From Triops longicaudatus (lineage: Eukaryota; Arthropoda; Branchiopoda; Notostraca; Triopsidae): 64,000 nucleotides of DNA. The stretch lies in contig JAGQDJ010000202.1 of the NCBI GenBank assembly GCA_022885665.1, positions 2,063,910 through 2,127,909 on the forward strand, given 5' to 3'. Under the pieces are notes generated by a model that was given only the letters and a program-made list of their open reading frames with translations, had not been told where the DNA came from and did not search any database. The translations under genes and the position numbers were made by a program. Of this stretch, positions 1 through 13,112 are shown piece by piece (position 1 is the stretch's first letter; the number at the start of each line of letters is the position of its first letter).

Positions 1-884
1 CGGTTACTTACATAATACGATTATTATTCAACAGGAGGCAACGTAAGCGCTTCAGAAGTGGAAACCCATCAAGTTTACGGATGTCATTATCAGACAAGTC
101 GATGCAATCAAATTGATCCTATGGATATATAACCAAAGCTACGTTTAAAACTCCTTAATACTTTTATTCTATATATACCAGAGTGGCTCCCATATTCTCT
201 ATCACTGGTATTTTATACCCTAAAACAAAATGATAATTACAAACTTTACAAAAACATAAATTCACAAACTCAAACACAAATTTTGATTATCATGGCTACG
301 TTTTTACCCCTTAAATCCAGCTCCCGATCCTTAACAGGATTAACATATTGCGCAGCATTTTGTATAAGCTCCGCTGTTAACTTCACCATTCTTATTTGTA
401 CTTATCCAAAGTTTGAATGCCGAATAAATATCATGAAACTCTACAATCCAACCCTTCAAAGTCCATGCACGCTTCGCACACCAACAAAACGTTGTTTTCC
501 CGCAACCGCTGTGGTGGCGCTACGTTCAAGCTCTAAATAGTGCCAATTGCTTGCTGTTCAGGATCGATCTACGAATAAAATTCGACTAAAAATGTTTCGC
601 AAGATTTTTTCCCCTTTGGTCTGATCCACGAATCGTCCAGACAAAAATCGAAAACTTTTTGAAAATATTATCGAATGAATCTAATCCAGTAATGTTTAGG
701 CTTACAATAAATGTATTTTGACATATTCGAATGGGTAAAGCCCTCCGCATTTCACATTTGTGAAACTCGTAAGCTCGCTTATGGAAAGAAAGGGTAGAAA
801 TTTTCGATAATTACTTTTTGACATATTCAACATTGCTTAATTTTGCAAATATTAACATTTTTACATAAAACTACCACGGTTTAG
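1..884. other. Intergenic, no gene recognised
   Basis: AT-rich sequence downstream of the SLC17 gene. The longest open frame (283-540, plus, 85 codons) has no recognisable domain and no splice partner that I could find. Nothing else can be supported. Confidence 0.6.
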
Positions 885-2978
885 CTAATATGCCAGCCGC
901 GGCAATACGACGGGTTCGTCCGTAAAGGTTGGATTCACTCGGCCTGACAAGGTATTGGTCTTCAAACGGGGTAAATAGCTCGTGATAAAACCCGGCTCAG
1001 GTTCCTTGTCTTCTTTCTTTTCAACAGGTTCATTCCAGGGTTGCACTTCACCGGACGAAAAAATCAGGAAAAATATACCATCGAATGACATGACTCCGGC
1101 TGCTATCAAAAACGCAATACGCCACCTCTCGATTGTTTGCTATATTTATTATAACATTGCATTAGCAACATCCGACTTCTAAAAAATGAAGGAAACTCAC
1201 ATTGCCATTTGTTAGTAATCCCACAGTCAAAGGAGCCACCCAGCTCGGAATTGTCGAAATGCTACCCGAAATTCCTAAGATTGTGCCTAAACCAAACGTT
1301 GCGGTAAGATAAACCTGATTTTGACTATAATGTCAATTACCTGCAAAATTCGGTGCGATGTCAATTGGGTTACTTAAGTAGCCACTATAACAAGCACCTT
1401 GCAAGCAAACGGCCAATGTTAGCAACCCAAATGCTAGTGGCGGATTACAACCCACATATGATACACCGATAAGACAACACGCTGGGCCGAACTGAGCTAC
1501 AAGGATAAAAGAAAATAAGTGGGGAAAATAACAAAAAAATTTGCACAGGCTTACCAATCGAATTGAAGACTTTACGAACGACGGTAGTAGAGCAGACTTT
1601 GTTACTCAACAGCATATTGGAAACAAAACCAGTAATAAGGCTGAAAAACCACATCATTAAATATGGTAAAGCGGAGTGTAATGAATTCTAGAAAAAAATA
1701 TGGAGCCTAATATGATTCTGTAATAAAAATTGCAATCGAAGCTTACGCTCATGTTGTCTTCGTGTAAGATGTTTTTCAGGTAAATAGGCAACTCCGTCAG
1801 GAGCATATAAAAGCCCCAGTTATTCCCGAAATTCGACACCAAAATTGCCCAAAACCTGGGGGATGTAAGGATTGAAGAGAGTGGCAAAGACAACGCCTGG
1901 TGTACGGTAGCAGCTTAGTTAAGGATATCGTTTTTAGTTTCGTTAAAACTTACCTTTGAATGCACTCCGCTTTCTCGTATACTTTCCATAATGTACGTTT
2001 TTTCACTTTCGGAGATGCGGGGATGCTTTTCAGGTGTATCGTACAAAAAAGTAAACCAAATAAGGGTGAACAACAATACTCCTGTACCTTCTATGTAAAA
2101 TACGCTTCGCCAGCCCAAGCTTTCTACGATAACGCCAGCTAATGGTAATCCAATGACGGTACCAATTTGCGTTCCTTGTTAAAAAAAAAAAATAAATAAA
2201 CATAAAATAAAAACCTCATTGGAAGGGAAATGCACGTACCTGCGTATACAAAGCTGATTAATCCACTACGTTCATGAGGGGGCGCCCAACGTGCCATCCA
2301 AGCTTGCAATGATGGAAATGCTACGCCCTGAAATAAGTTCAGACCTGAGAATTTTTTAACTCAGTAACGAACAAAGTAAGCAACCTGTGAGATTCCTAAT
2401 AATACTCGGGCTGCAATAACTCCTCCAGCTCCGAGTTCAGCGAACAAGGGCAAGGAAATTGTGAGAATTCCACTTGCAACTTGACTAATACCCAACATTA
2501 TCTTGCTACCGACGACTTCTGCCATTCTCCCACCCGGGAATTGCATAACGATGTAACCCCAGTAAAACGATCCAGCGATTAAAGCCTGGATACTTTCATC
2601 CCAAGCGAACTCGCCGTCTTCGTTTTCATCTCCGTCCTGAGAAACTTACAATTCAAGTTAGCTCAGAAATCAACCAATTAAGATTCGCACAATGGATTGC
2701 TACCGGCTCAGTTTGGTTTGGCGATGCTCCGCACTCATCGCTAGCTGTTACATTCGCATGAGGAATTGCGGTATAGTTAACCATGGACACGATCACGATA
2801 TTAATGTTCACGCGTAATACAAACAGAAATACGAAGGCCAGAAAGCAAATTCCTGTCGAAATCCAACGTACGGGGAATCCATCTGCACAAATGATAATAA
2901 GAAACTTTGCACGTTTAATTGTCTTAAACTTTTATTTTTACCCTGGAACGTTGAACGTTTGTTCGATTTCGAAGCCAT
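885..2978 (-). CDS. SLC17-family anion/phosphate transporter (sialin/VGLUT/NPT-like), MFS fold
   Basis: Ten exons on the minus strand: 2942-2978, 2704-2882, 2385-2636, 2240-2327, 1954-2174, 1747-1896, 1555-1687, 1341-1496, 1201-1286 and 885-1139. All phases agree and give 518 codons plus stop, close to the usual 450-550 of the family. The start is the ATG at 2978; an upstream in-frame GTG is not needed. Family marks seen: RWISTGICF opening the first membrane helix, NYT and NVT glycosylation sites in the first luminal loop, GYIVMQFPGGRMAE in the second and third helices, PSLQAWMARWAPPHERS, the loop GLPLAGV, PIDIAPNFAGTILG, and the C-terminal SGEVQPW followed by a charged tail. SLC17 carriers move organic anions (sialic acid, glutamate, nucleotides) or Na-coupled phosphate across plasma, lysosomal or vesicle membranes. 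Substrate cannot be assigned, because invertebrates carry large expansions of this family. Confidence 0.93.
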
Positions 2979-4027
2979 GATCACGGACACGGCTGCAACA
3001 CGAGAGGGACAAAAGTTTCTTGGTACTTTGGTGGTGTCTCAATAATCAGATCCACATTGAAGTGAGTTGTCCGATTGTTCGAGATTATTAACTACTGCTA
3101 CGATTTTAATCACCTCGGATAAAACTTCCCAAGACAATGTTTACCCACGCTTATCAGCCTCAGGCAACAAAGCAAAGATTGTTGCAGGCTCGTGCTTTAT
3201 CGGTAGACATAAGCTGTGTGGATTTTTTTTTTTCACTCTTTGGACATGTGCGTATGAGCGTGAATGCGTATCACCAACGTTCCAAGATTATCGAAGCTGC
3301 ATGGAAAGTACCGAAGCAGTCAATCGAGAAAAGGTCACACAGTTGACATGGTGAGATACTTTACGGCAAACTTTTCCTTCAGTTGGACAATGAACAAAGT
3401 ATTTTCTTATAATTGTGTATTCTATGTTCATTATTACGTGCAATAGTCACTTACGTTAACAATTTAACGTGCACAAGTTCTTCTCAGTTATAAGCTTTTC
3501 TTCTCTCTCTTGCGATTGTTACAGTAAAAAAAAAAAAAAAAAAAAAATAAATAAAAATAAAAATAAATAAGTAAATCCGCTTAAAAGAGCTTCTCCTACT
3601 CTCATTTGTAGTCCTATAATCTTAAAATCAGTGTCCTTTATATTCTGATTGAACTATTTTAATATGCCCGTCTTTTCAGACGAGGTATCCCATCCGCTTC
3701 TCGTGGTGTCTATTTTTAAGGTACGTAAGGTCAATTAAAAAAATAATGGAGTGGTAAAAATTACTGACCACACATTAGAAAGCACAAAAAAGCAGCACAA
3801 AATAACTAGTTATTATTAACGCGAAACACATTATAAATATTACTGGGGACTCATCTGACCAGCTTTGCTTTATAACAATTAAAAAGGAAAGGAAATATTC
3901 AGAAACACAAATCAGAAATTCGACGTGAATAATTAAAACAAAACAAAATAAATAAAAAATCTTCCGGAAAGTGAGCCAATGAGCCAGCTGTATTTCCCTT
4001 CAAGAACTTCTGAACAATGTGATTTGC
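2979..4027. other. Intergenic between SLC17 transporter and IleRS
   Basis: This holds the 5' flank of the transporter and the 3' flank of the synthetase. There is a poly(A) stretch followed by (ATAAA)-like repeats around 3526-3570. Open frames here (3067-3354 and overlapping ones) have no recognisable protein features and look random. Confidence 0.6.
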
Positions 4028-7000
4028 CTACGCAGAAATGTATAATGTCTTCCCATTAGCGTTCATAACGCCTTCTGGAAACTGCACGCGGTTTTTGCAC
4101 TCTTTGTCAGCATAAATAACGACTTCCGAAACGGAAGGTACTTCTAGCGTAGCCTTTAGAACTTGGCCAATTTCGTCCGGCCGTAATGGAGAACCAATGG
4201 GATTCTCTAGCAGAACTGTGGCCACCTTTTCGCCCTTTAGAAAGTTTACAAACCTATTTGCAAAAATAAAACATGTGAAAACCAGTTTTCCTCTTCTTAT
4301 TTTTTGTCGTAAACTGACACTTACCTGCAAACAGATCCGGACAAGTGGTTTTGGGGTGCATTTCCGTTTTCAATCGCTTTAGGATGCGCAACCAAGGATT
4401 GTCCGTGCAATGCTTTCACATCTACTTCGACTACATTTTTCCCTTCCAAAGTTTTAACTGAATACGTTCCCTCTGTCAAACTAAACATACGTCCAGCCTA
4501 AAGATAAAAACGCGAAATTATTCCCTCAATCTTTTATGCACTTTTTTATTCTGCTTACCTGTCTTACTAATTCCGTAGCTGTTAAATGTGATCGACTCTG
4601 CGCGTTTTCTAAAAGTAGCGTTCCACCTCGAACAGTTTCCGTCTCATAATAAAACACGTTAACAAACCTAGCATACACAAATTATCATTCCTTTCTAAAC
4701 ATCTTCCACTGAAAATAATTCAATTACTTGCACGCTGGTGTTCCATGTACAATAAGTTTCTCACTGGATTCGGACTTGGTTTTGCTCTTGGTGACCACGA
4801 GTTTCAGCTCAGCGCCTTTCAGCTACGACAAAAAGTTTGTACACAACAGTTAATAGGGTAATATTCGACTTACTTGTTGGATTTCTTCGATGATGACCGC
4901 AGTTTTACAAAAGCTTTGGACGTCCAACGACCGCAAAGGCATTTTGATGGTAGCTTCAATGAATTCGGTATAGCTGGTGACAATATTTGCCAGTGAGTTG
5001 TCAGCGGGTGATACTTGGTAATGGACAAGGACTTCGTCCGAAGGCAGCAATTTGGCTTTTTTCCTCAATTTTTGCACGCGATTAATAACTTCTCTCGCAA
5101 TACCTTCCTCCTGCATGGTCTGGTCAGGGCTCACATCCAACATAACAAGAATCTACATAAAAACACAAAAACTATATTAGCAATGCTCACTTAAAAAAGT
5201 TGAAAAGCAATAAACTAACATAAAAAGATTCTCCACACTGGTATACGGCAAAAAAGAGAAGTTTCAACAATAAAGATCATACAATGAAAGTACCATATAT
5301 TTAAAAAAAAAAAAAATTAACATAGACATACGTCATTATCCGAATGGGCTTCATAACGCTGCGACAGTTCTGCTGCCTTTTCGCCAGCGAAGCTGTAAAA
5401 CAATCGTACATCTTCCAGCCCGAGCATGTGGCCTCCTACTTCCATTTTGCCTTCCGCTAAGAACGTTTGCAATTGTGCATCAGATAACGCCTACAACACC
5501 AACATAAAATATATAATTGATAATGCGTAATGAAAATTTACGAAATTATTATTTGAAGACTTATCATCGTGACGCCTTTGTTACCTTAATAGCCAGGGTA
5601 ACACTCTTGAAAGCGTCTTTCAAACGTGCGCCCAAGGTTTTATGGTCTGGTTCAGCTCGTAAGGTGACACCATAGCTAGTCTTATCCGAGGTCAAAGTCA
5701 AAACGCGGACATTAAGTTCTTCTACGATATAGCGTTCCAACGCTTTGAGATCAGCCAGACATTGTGAATCGCGATGGATGACAACGACTTCTTTCAATGG
5801 ATACTAAAAATTCACGAAAATATTAGACAACTGATACGCACGAAAATGAATTCTTTACTTTAATAGGGATGGTTTTGCGGTCACGGATGACTCGACCCAA
5901 CTCCACCACGGTTTGCATACGCGCCACTGATCTTTCAATGTTCACGTCCATTAAGTCAGCTCTACAATGAATAAAGGCACAAAACCATGAGGTAAACCAG
6001 CCCTAGCACGTTTTCAACAACAGTAATTACCTGGGATCGGGTACGAACACAAAGTGCACCGAGGCTCGCAAGGGGTCATTTTGTGACCCGGCTACAGAGC
6101 GCTTTAAGTTTTGGTACATTAATTCAGTCAAGAAAGGAGTAAAAGGAGCCATGATCTTTGTTAAGTTCAACAAGACGCTGAACAAGGTTTCCAAAGCTTG
6201 CTGGCAATCCTCGCGTCCAGTGTCACCCTTGAGGCGCTTTCGGTTCATTCGCACATACCAGTTGGTCAACTGATCCACGAAACGTACCAACCGTGGTACT
6301 ACGGTGTAGAGGCGATAGGCCTTCATTTCCGCTTTAACGAAGCCCAACAAGGATTGCGTAAAGGACATCACCCAACGATCCATGAGGTTAGACGACAAAG
6401 TCAAGTTATCTTCGTTGAGAGACAGCTTTTGGTTTTCTTCCTACATTGAGAAAAATCAAGAAAAACGTCAAAACGGAAAAGATAATTTTATAAGTTTTTT
6501 TTAGGAAAGAAACAGCAACTTACTCTTTCCCAGCGCTCCAAATTTTGTGCCAGGAAACGGTATGCATTATACCACGGCAAAAACACATCTTTAAGAATAT
6601 CCCTTACACCTTCTTCCTTGAAACGCAAGTTTTCTGCCCGCACCACAGGGGAATTAATGAGATATAATCTTAAGGCGTCAGCTCCGAATTTATTCACAAT
6701 CTGAATAATAAGACATCAGAACAAAATCTTAAAATCGGACACCAGAAGCCTACCTGCATGGGATCAGGAAAGTTCTTCTTGCTTTTGGACATCTTTTGTC
6801 CATCGGACGCCAGTACAAGGCCGTTAACAATCAAGTTCTTGAAAGGAGGTGTGTCAAATAATGCGGTGGACAACACCAGCAATGTGTAAAACCTAAAACA
6901 GTTTAAGTAACATTAACTAGAAAAGCTAGAATAGACAGAAAAATTTCGTACCATCCTCTTGTCTGGTCAATGCCTTCAGCAATAAAATCAGCAGGAAAAC

Positions 7001-9172
7001 TGCTTTCAAATTCACGTTTATTTTCAAAAGGATAGTGAGCTTGAGCATACGGCATAGATCCTGACTCAAACCAGCAGTCAAAAACTTCCGTAACTCGCTT
7101 AAGGGGTGGTTTTCCGGGTCTCGATGAAGGAATTTCAATTTTGTCTACACTAATTTTCGAGTCAGTTAAGATCTAAAATAAATACTCGATTCTGCATTAC
7201 GTTTCACGATGTAAGTCTGTCACCGTCACGCCGGAGAGCTCTTTCAGTTCCTCAATTGAGCCTACGCAGATAATTTCTTCACCATCTTGAGAAACCCACA
7301 ATGGAATAGGCGTGCCCCAGTAACGGTTTCGGCTGACTGCCCAATCACGTGCATCCCTTAACCAATTCGCGAAACGCTTCTCCTTGACAAACTCGGGAAC
7401 CCTATTTACAGTAAACTTAAAAGGTAATTTCTTACTGCTAAAAAAATTTTTATGATCAATATACTACACACCAGTAAGTTTGCTGATTGTTCGCCAACAA
7501 ACGTTGGGACATTTGCTCTACCCGGATGAACCAGGAAGGCACAGCTTTGTAGATAAGGGGCGTATCCGAACGCCAGCAGAAAGGATAACTATGTTTGGTT
7601 TGTCCCGCATGAACCATACGTTTCTTTTCGGTCAAATGTTTGATAATGTGCTTGTCAGCCTCCTTGACGTGCATACCAAGAAAATCTTGGACTGGAGCGA
7701 CGAAACGACCGCTTTCGTCAACCGGACAAACCATGTCTTGATCCTTCGTAATGACACCTGCGGCTAAACACACCCTGAAATCCTCTTCGCCGAAATAAGG
7801 CGACTGATGGACAATGCCGGTACCGGATTCGTCTGTGACGTACCCGTCGGCGAGAACTTTGAAGGCACCTTGTTTCTTCAACTAATAAATAAAAAGAGCT
7901 GCGTTACAACTTAAATCACTGGATAATTGAAATCAATGTACTCACGTGTGCGAAATAAGGAAACAACGGTTCGTAAGATAAACCTTTCAAGTTTGAGCCA
8001 GGGAACTTGTCCAAAACGGTATATTCTTCCTCGGATTTGTACAAGGCAACCAGACGACTTTCCATGAGAATATACACGTTGCCCGTTGCAGAGTCTGCAA
8101 TTTAGGAAAAAATTAATAAATATACATTCTTATTGTGTTTTCCCACTTTAAGTGACGTTTACCTTTAACCTTTACGTAAGTCAAACCAGGGTTGACGCAA
8201 AGAGCCAAATTGCTGGGTAAAGTCCAAGGAGTCGTGGTCCAAGCAAGAAGAGAAGTCTTGGGATCGGAGTCCAAGGGAAAACTCACAATGACTATTAAAC
8301 AAACAGTGCATAAATATACAACACAGTAATTAAAAACATAATTTTACCTAAGTATTAATTTTAATCGCAAAATTTTACCTGCAGGGTCGATGACGTCTTT
8401 GTAATTTTGGCCCGATTCAAAGTTGGACAAGGGCGTGCTGCAGGCAGTGGAGAATGGCATTACCTTAAAGCCTTTATAGACTAGCCCTTTCACGAACAAT
8501 TGCTTAAACACCCACCATACCGTTTCCATAAACCACGGGTACATAGTCTTGTAATCATTTTCGAAATCTAGAACAAAACCAAAATGCAAATTTAGTGTAT
8601 ACGACCTTTGTACTTCATTACCAATCCAACGTCCTACTCGGGTAACAATGGTTTCCCATTCACTCGCGTACCGCATTACAATTTTGCGACACTCGGCGTT
8701 GTATTTGTCGATTCCCATTTTCGCAACATCTTCGGGACCTTTGATTCCCAAAGTTTTATCGATTTCGTATTCCTACATAAAAAGGGTTTTCAATCTATAT
8801 TTAGCATACTTAAAATAGAGAATGTATTCTTAACAACATACCACAGGAAGTCCATGAGTGTCCCAACCGAATCTTCGGTCGACGTGAAATCCACTTTGGT
8901 GGGCATAGCGCGTAACAATGTCTTTGATAGTTCCGGCTAAAATGTGACCATAATGCGGCAAGCCGGTAGCGAAGGGCGGGCCATCGTAAAAGGTATAACT
9001 GGATATTAAATAAGTACGAAATTCACATTTGCGTTTAATGTGCGGGATATTCTTACCGAGGTTTGCCTTTCGATTGGTTTAAACACGTTTTAAAGGCATT
9101 GATTTCCTTCCAAAATTCGAGAATTTTGTCCTCTTCGGCAGCAAAATTTATGCTTTCCGGTACAGGTAGCAT
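4028..9172 (-). CDS. IARS1: Isoleucyl-tRNA synthetase, cytoplasmic
   Basis: A class I aminoacyl-tRNA synthetase that charges tRNA-Ile in the cytosol. About 20 exons separated by introns of roughly 50-180 nt run from the ATG at 9172 (MLPVPESINFAAEEDKILEF) to the stop at 4028, coding roughly 1,200 residues, near the 1,262 of the human enzyme. Catalytic signatures are intact: DGPPFATGLPHYGH (HIGH-type motif) near 8970 and ASDGQKMSKSKKN (KMSKS) near 6790. The CP1 editing domain lies between them (about 8160-7200), and FDCWFESGSMPYAQ near 7060 is a conserved IleRS block. The anticodon-binding region (NRKRLKGD near 6230) is followed by the long eukaryotic C-terminal extension with LLENPIGSPLRP in the last exon. 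No frameshift or lost motif was seen. Some internal exon ends were placed by eye and may be a few bases off. Confidence 0.95.
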
Positions 9173-9447
9173 AATTTCGCCTGTGATGTTTGGGCCTGTT
9201 CAGATAACGCAAAAAACGCAACTGCGGGGTGGTCACCAAATTTCAAGAAAAATTGTATTTTGGCTGATGTAAAGGCAACGCACGGAAAACAAGACACGAT
9301 ATGCCGGGTGAGAAAAATCAAAGGAGAAGAAATGGGAGGATGATATCACTACGCTCCTTCCGCCATCTATTTAAAATTGCGGAACTGCCATAATGTATGA
9401 TAAGAAAATTGCTCATTGATAGATGATAAATCCGGAAAATTATACAA

Positions 9448-9803
9448 CTAGTTCAAGGTTTCTCCTTTCGTGACCTGTAAAAAAAGAAAAAAAAGCCATA
9501 TAACATGCTAAACATGCGTTACAGATATAAGATAAAAATTTCTACCCGAGCTTCTAAATAATCCACTTTTCGTTCTAAAGCTGTGAGTTGTTCGTTTAAA
9601 GTTGCCAAACGTGATCTACAAGAGGTGTCTGTAAAAACATAATTATTAATCGTTATACGTGACAGAAAAAATAACGTATTACCGAAGGAGTTCAAAAAGT
9701 CGGTCATTTTCTTGATGCTGCTGGTGATAACTTCAATAAACTCCCGATTAGCCCAGTCTTGCTGTGTTTGTTTCTGAATTGTCTCCTTTAGCACAGTGGA
9801 CAT
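9448..9803 (-). CDS. BRK1: BRK1/HSPC300, small subunit of the SCAR/WAVE complex
   Basis: Three exons (9683-9803, 9546-9628, 9448-9474) join in phase to give 76 residues; the vertebrate protein has 75. The protein is a single coiled-coil helix that sits with WAVE and ABI in the WAVE regulatory complex, which drives Arp2/3 actin branching downstream of Rac. Near-identity to the family is visible in QQDWANREFIEVITSSIKK, in DFLNSF, in TSCRSRLATLNEQLTALER and in the C-terminal EARV followed by TKGETLN. The last exon is only 27 nt and encodes VTKGETLN plus stop; it is too short for ORF callers but is fixed by homology and by a TTACAG acceptor. The gene starts about 0.3 kb upstream of the IleRS start in transcription order, on the same strand. 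Confidence 0.96.
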
Positions 9804-10637
9804 CTTACAACGTTTTCTGTGATATTTTTAAACTACCGGTCTCGTCATAAACACAATATTTTTTCCTTCCTATTTTCGATAGGCGTGTCCGTTTTTTGTT
9901 GACAAAGCTCGCTAAGCATCAGCAGTGCCACCTGAAACTTGTATCTCTTAACTAAGCGAGGAATGATTTCTGGTGATTTTAAAGTTACTCCGAGATACTT
10001 CCGTAAATCGATGTAGGTGAAGGAACAGGCTCTGCTGAATAACGAAATTGGCCAATATTGAAATAAGACTTATAAACAGGTTTCAAATGAGAACTCGTAT
10101 TTGATAGGTGAGGTTGCCGGATTCTCAAGATCGGTTTATAGAGGCTTGATTGTACGAGTACGTAGCTTGTGAGTTGCCTTAAAAGTAGAAAGTGAAACAA
10201 TATCAGGCAAATCCATGCGGATATTGCGAAATCTCATTTCCGTCGACATTAATACACTCAGAGGAAAACATGGTCTTTTGAAATTCAATGAATTTCTGCA
10301 ATCTTTTTGAGAATGATTCATTCGAGCTGTGCCTTGCGATTCTTCGCGCTTCACAAAACGAGCTAACATATTTCGTTGGGGTAACTGCAACGATCTTGTG
10401 AATAGATTTGTTAAAATTGTCGAGTTCAAATTTGAAGTCACACTTTGGAAACTACCAATATTTTTTATCGAATGTAATCAAACAAACAAGACACGGAAAA
10501 TATCAACACTAAAACTCCTAGTAAATATTACAACAGTAACACCGACTTGCACTTTTTTTAAATTAACATTTTTATTTGAACAGTCAAAATAAAACAATGG
10601 CTTTAAAGCGCAGCAAACAACGTGATACATCTTTAAC
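9804..10637. other. Intergenic between BRK1 and serine protease
   Basis: Two overlapping minus-strand open frames (10136-10441 and 9985-10200) are in different frames and cannot be joined by a convincing donor/acceptor pair. Neither translation shows a recognisable domain. I see no supported gene. Confidence 0.5.
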
Positions 10638-11778
10638 TTAATGGAACGATGATCTGACCGCTTGCAATATCCAATTGGTGTAAGACGAAACACGAGTATA
10701 AACTCCCGGACGTTCGACTTCCCCGCATCGAATTCCCCATGAAACAACCCCAATCGCTGCCCATCTTCCATCACCCATTTTCATCATCAAAGGACCACCA
10801 GAATCTCCCTATTGCATCTTTTTATGTCCAAGAACATTGGCCATTACGCGGACTTTACCTGACAAGAATCCGCAGACTTAACTTTCCCACCGGCACACAG
10901 TGTGGTGTCGAAAACGTACTTCTTCATAGCCTCCAAACATTCCTCATTTTTCCAGATAGGTACTTCAACTTCTCGTAACCACGAGCTGGAAGATCCCAGG
11001 AAAGCCACGGTGCCCCAGCCAGCCACAACGGCCGTTCTTTCTTCGAACGAATAATTTGTGGCTGGCGGCAAACATATCCGTTGTACATATGGCGTGAATG
11101 TGACCACATTCTTGAGCCTCAATACTGCGATATCGTGTAAATGACTCTGAGGCTGGTACCCAGAATGCATAATGATCTTGCGCACACCTAACCATCCTGA
11201 ATCCGTGGTATTCGAATTTAAATCGAACTCGCCCAGACGAACCCTAATAGCTTCTGGTCGCAGACTAAGCAAAGCCATAAAGCACATTAGTCAAAGCCTC
11301 ATAGTATTTCAAGCAATTTCAAGTCTATTTTTATTAGTACAACAAATTCCTCATTTTACCTATCCGGCTTAAGAATTTATAATCTATCACGATATTCGAC
11401 TATCTTAATGACGAAATGCTTACTTCGCAACGCAATGTGACGCCGTGAGGATATGTCGGTCTGAAATTAATGCACCTGCACAGTACTGTGAATTACCGCG
11501 ATAAAATGCGGCCATCCATGGCCATCTTCCAGGAAAAGATGTGTGTCCTCCCACAATTCTGGTGCCTAATTCAGCCCTAACGCCACAGCCTAGATTGAAA
11601 CATTTTTTTACAGACCACAGCAAAAAGAAACCACTTCGTAACGGAGTCGAAAGGTTAATCCTGACAGAGGTCATGCACCATTTTTTCATAAAAATTGCTT
11701 ACCACTTGGTATTGTCACAGCTATAATTGTAGGACAACACAGAGCTACTAAGTAGGTACAGGAAATTAACTTCAGCAT
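10638..11778 (-). CDS. Secreted trypsin-like serine protease (S1A)
   Basis: Four exons (11703-11778, 11424-11589, 10859-11264, 10638-10808) join in phase to 272 residues. The ATG at 11778 begins a hydrophobic signal peptide (MLKLISCTYLVALCCPTIIA); an in-frame ATG at 11898 would bury it, so the later start was chosen. A short pro-piece ends at R before IVGG, the activation cleavage site. The triad is complete: His in LTASHC, Asp in HDIAVLRL, Ser in GDSGGP. ADSCQGDSGGP places Asp six residues before the catalytic Ser (D189), and SWG plus RPGVY supply the glycines of an open pocket, so Arg/Lys specificity is expected. A Cys in GCGV ahead of IVGG probably disulphide-links the pro-piece to the protease domain. 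No clip or other accessory domain is present. Role (digestion, cuticle, immunity) cannot be told from sequence. Confidence 0.94.
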
Positions 11779-12286
11779 TTTTACACCCGGTTTTGAAGCA
11801 GCAATGGCTCGGAATACGATCAAACCGTCCAGATGCACAACACACACACACGCGCTTCCCGTGACGAGAAACCTATGACTTTTACGTGAACTGTACAAAC
11901 TAAGGATCGAGCACGCAGCTATGCAATGAAACGCAGAGTGTAATGGCTCACACAGGCGTCACCTTACTAAATACACAAAGCTCGTATGTCCTATGCTTCG
12001 ACGGGTGGGAGGATGAATAGATGTTGCGATCCGATTTTTGCTAGAGTTAAACGCAGTTTCTGACCGTGCCCCCCGAGCACTAATCCGGGACGCCCCACCA
12101 TAGGTGAACCGCTACCTGACCTGCTTTTTTGCCTACTTTCCTCCACATTAAATATGACCTGGGCTACAAGAAAAGAAAGGTCGAAGGTCAGAAAAAGGTA
12201 TAGTCGGATGGCTCCAGAGTACAAGAAAAGAACAGAAAAGAGTGGGAAAATGGGGTTTTGAGGTGGTCGGGATCTGCAGGTGGGTT
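11779..12286. other. Intergenic with an orphan exon-like open frame
   Basis: A minus-strand open stretch from a strong acceptor (polypyrimidine then TTGTAG, exon side beginning at 12163) to a TAG at 11991 encodes 57 residues with a basic, serine-rich start (ESRQKSRSGSGSP). I found no compatible donor in the neighbouring gene except its first exon. It may be a terminal exon of an unrecognised transcript or chance. Confidence 0.3.
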
Positions 12287-13112
12287 TTAACTGGGTTCTA
12301 TTTCACCAAAATTGACATGACCCGTCTCTTTCGCATGCTTCTGCGCTCCGGCTTCGCCCACTAGCTGTACTTGGCACGTTAAGCATTTGAGTGTAAACCG
12401 AACGGTATCGGTATATTGATGGGCGGTACGAGCTTCCGCGGCCAATTCCTCCGCTTGCTTCAACACAGTTGTGTCACTGATGGGGAAAATGGTTTGAGTT
12501 CGTCCACCCTGAAATGCCAACATGAAATTTGCAAATATGACGATTTTTGAGTGCTCAAGTAAATTTACATCGAACAGTTCCATGTAGAGAGGGTCGTAAT
12601 GGATACCATCATAAATAAGAAGAATTCGTTGACTGTAATTTTGATCTTCACCAAACCGGTTGACGTTACCAAACTGGGTATTGACTACATCAATCTCCAT
12701 TCCATAATAATTGGCAAGTATGGCTAGCTCAATGGCTCCTCCCCATGACTCTTCCTTTAACCAAGGGAAAAAATTTTTACATTAAAAATACAGTTCAACG
12801 AAATGGAGATCTTAGAAATATACTTTCAAAATCCATTGACAATATTCTTCCGGAGGTCGACCTAATATAGCTTGGCTATATTCTTGTGTATTGGAAGAAA
12901 TCATAGCCGAGACTAACTCTCTCATGTAATAAGATTCCTTGCTGTTGGAGTTGCCTATAATAAAGGAGGATATTATTCTATTGAAAACGAAACTCGTAGG
13001 TTGATTTACCAGAGAGGCAGAACCCAACACTGGCAAACAGGCAAGAATTGTCAGAAGGAACCACTTTTCGCATTAAAATCCCTGATACATTGTTGACTGG
13101 GGTGCTTTCCAT
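12287..13112 (-). CDS. YOD1: OTU1/YOD1-type ubiquitin thioesterase, N-terminally short
   Basis: Four exons (13010-13112, 12824-12954, 12569-12754, 12287-12508) give 213 residues in phase. OTU1 enzymes cleave ubiquitin chains on substrates handled by the p97/VCP (Cdc48) segregase in ER-associated degradation. The OTU core is complete: VPSDNSCLFASV with the catalytic Cys, ESWGGAIELAILANYYGMEI, RFGED, and LLIYDGIHYDPLYM with the catalytic His. A C-terminal C2H2 zinc finger follows (CLTCQVQL, then H-A-K-E-T-G-H), ending HVNFGEIEPS. The human protein has 348 residues because a UBX-like p97-binding domain precedes the OTU core; no such domain is seen here. The ATG at 13112 has an in-frame stop about 30 codons upstream, but it lies just after an acceptor-like AAATAG, so upstream exons may have been missed. 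Confidence 0.9.

Noticed and set aside
9985..10441. Two overlapping minus-strand open frames that might form a small gene
   Set aside because: They are in different frames, no credible donor/acceptor joins them, and neither translation shows a known motif or signal peptide.
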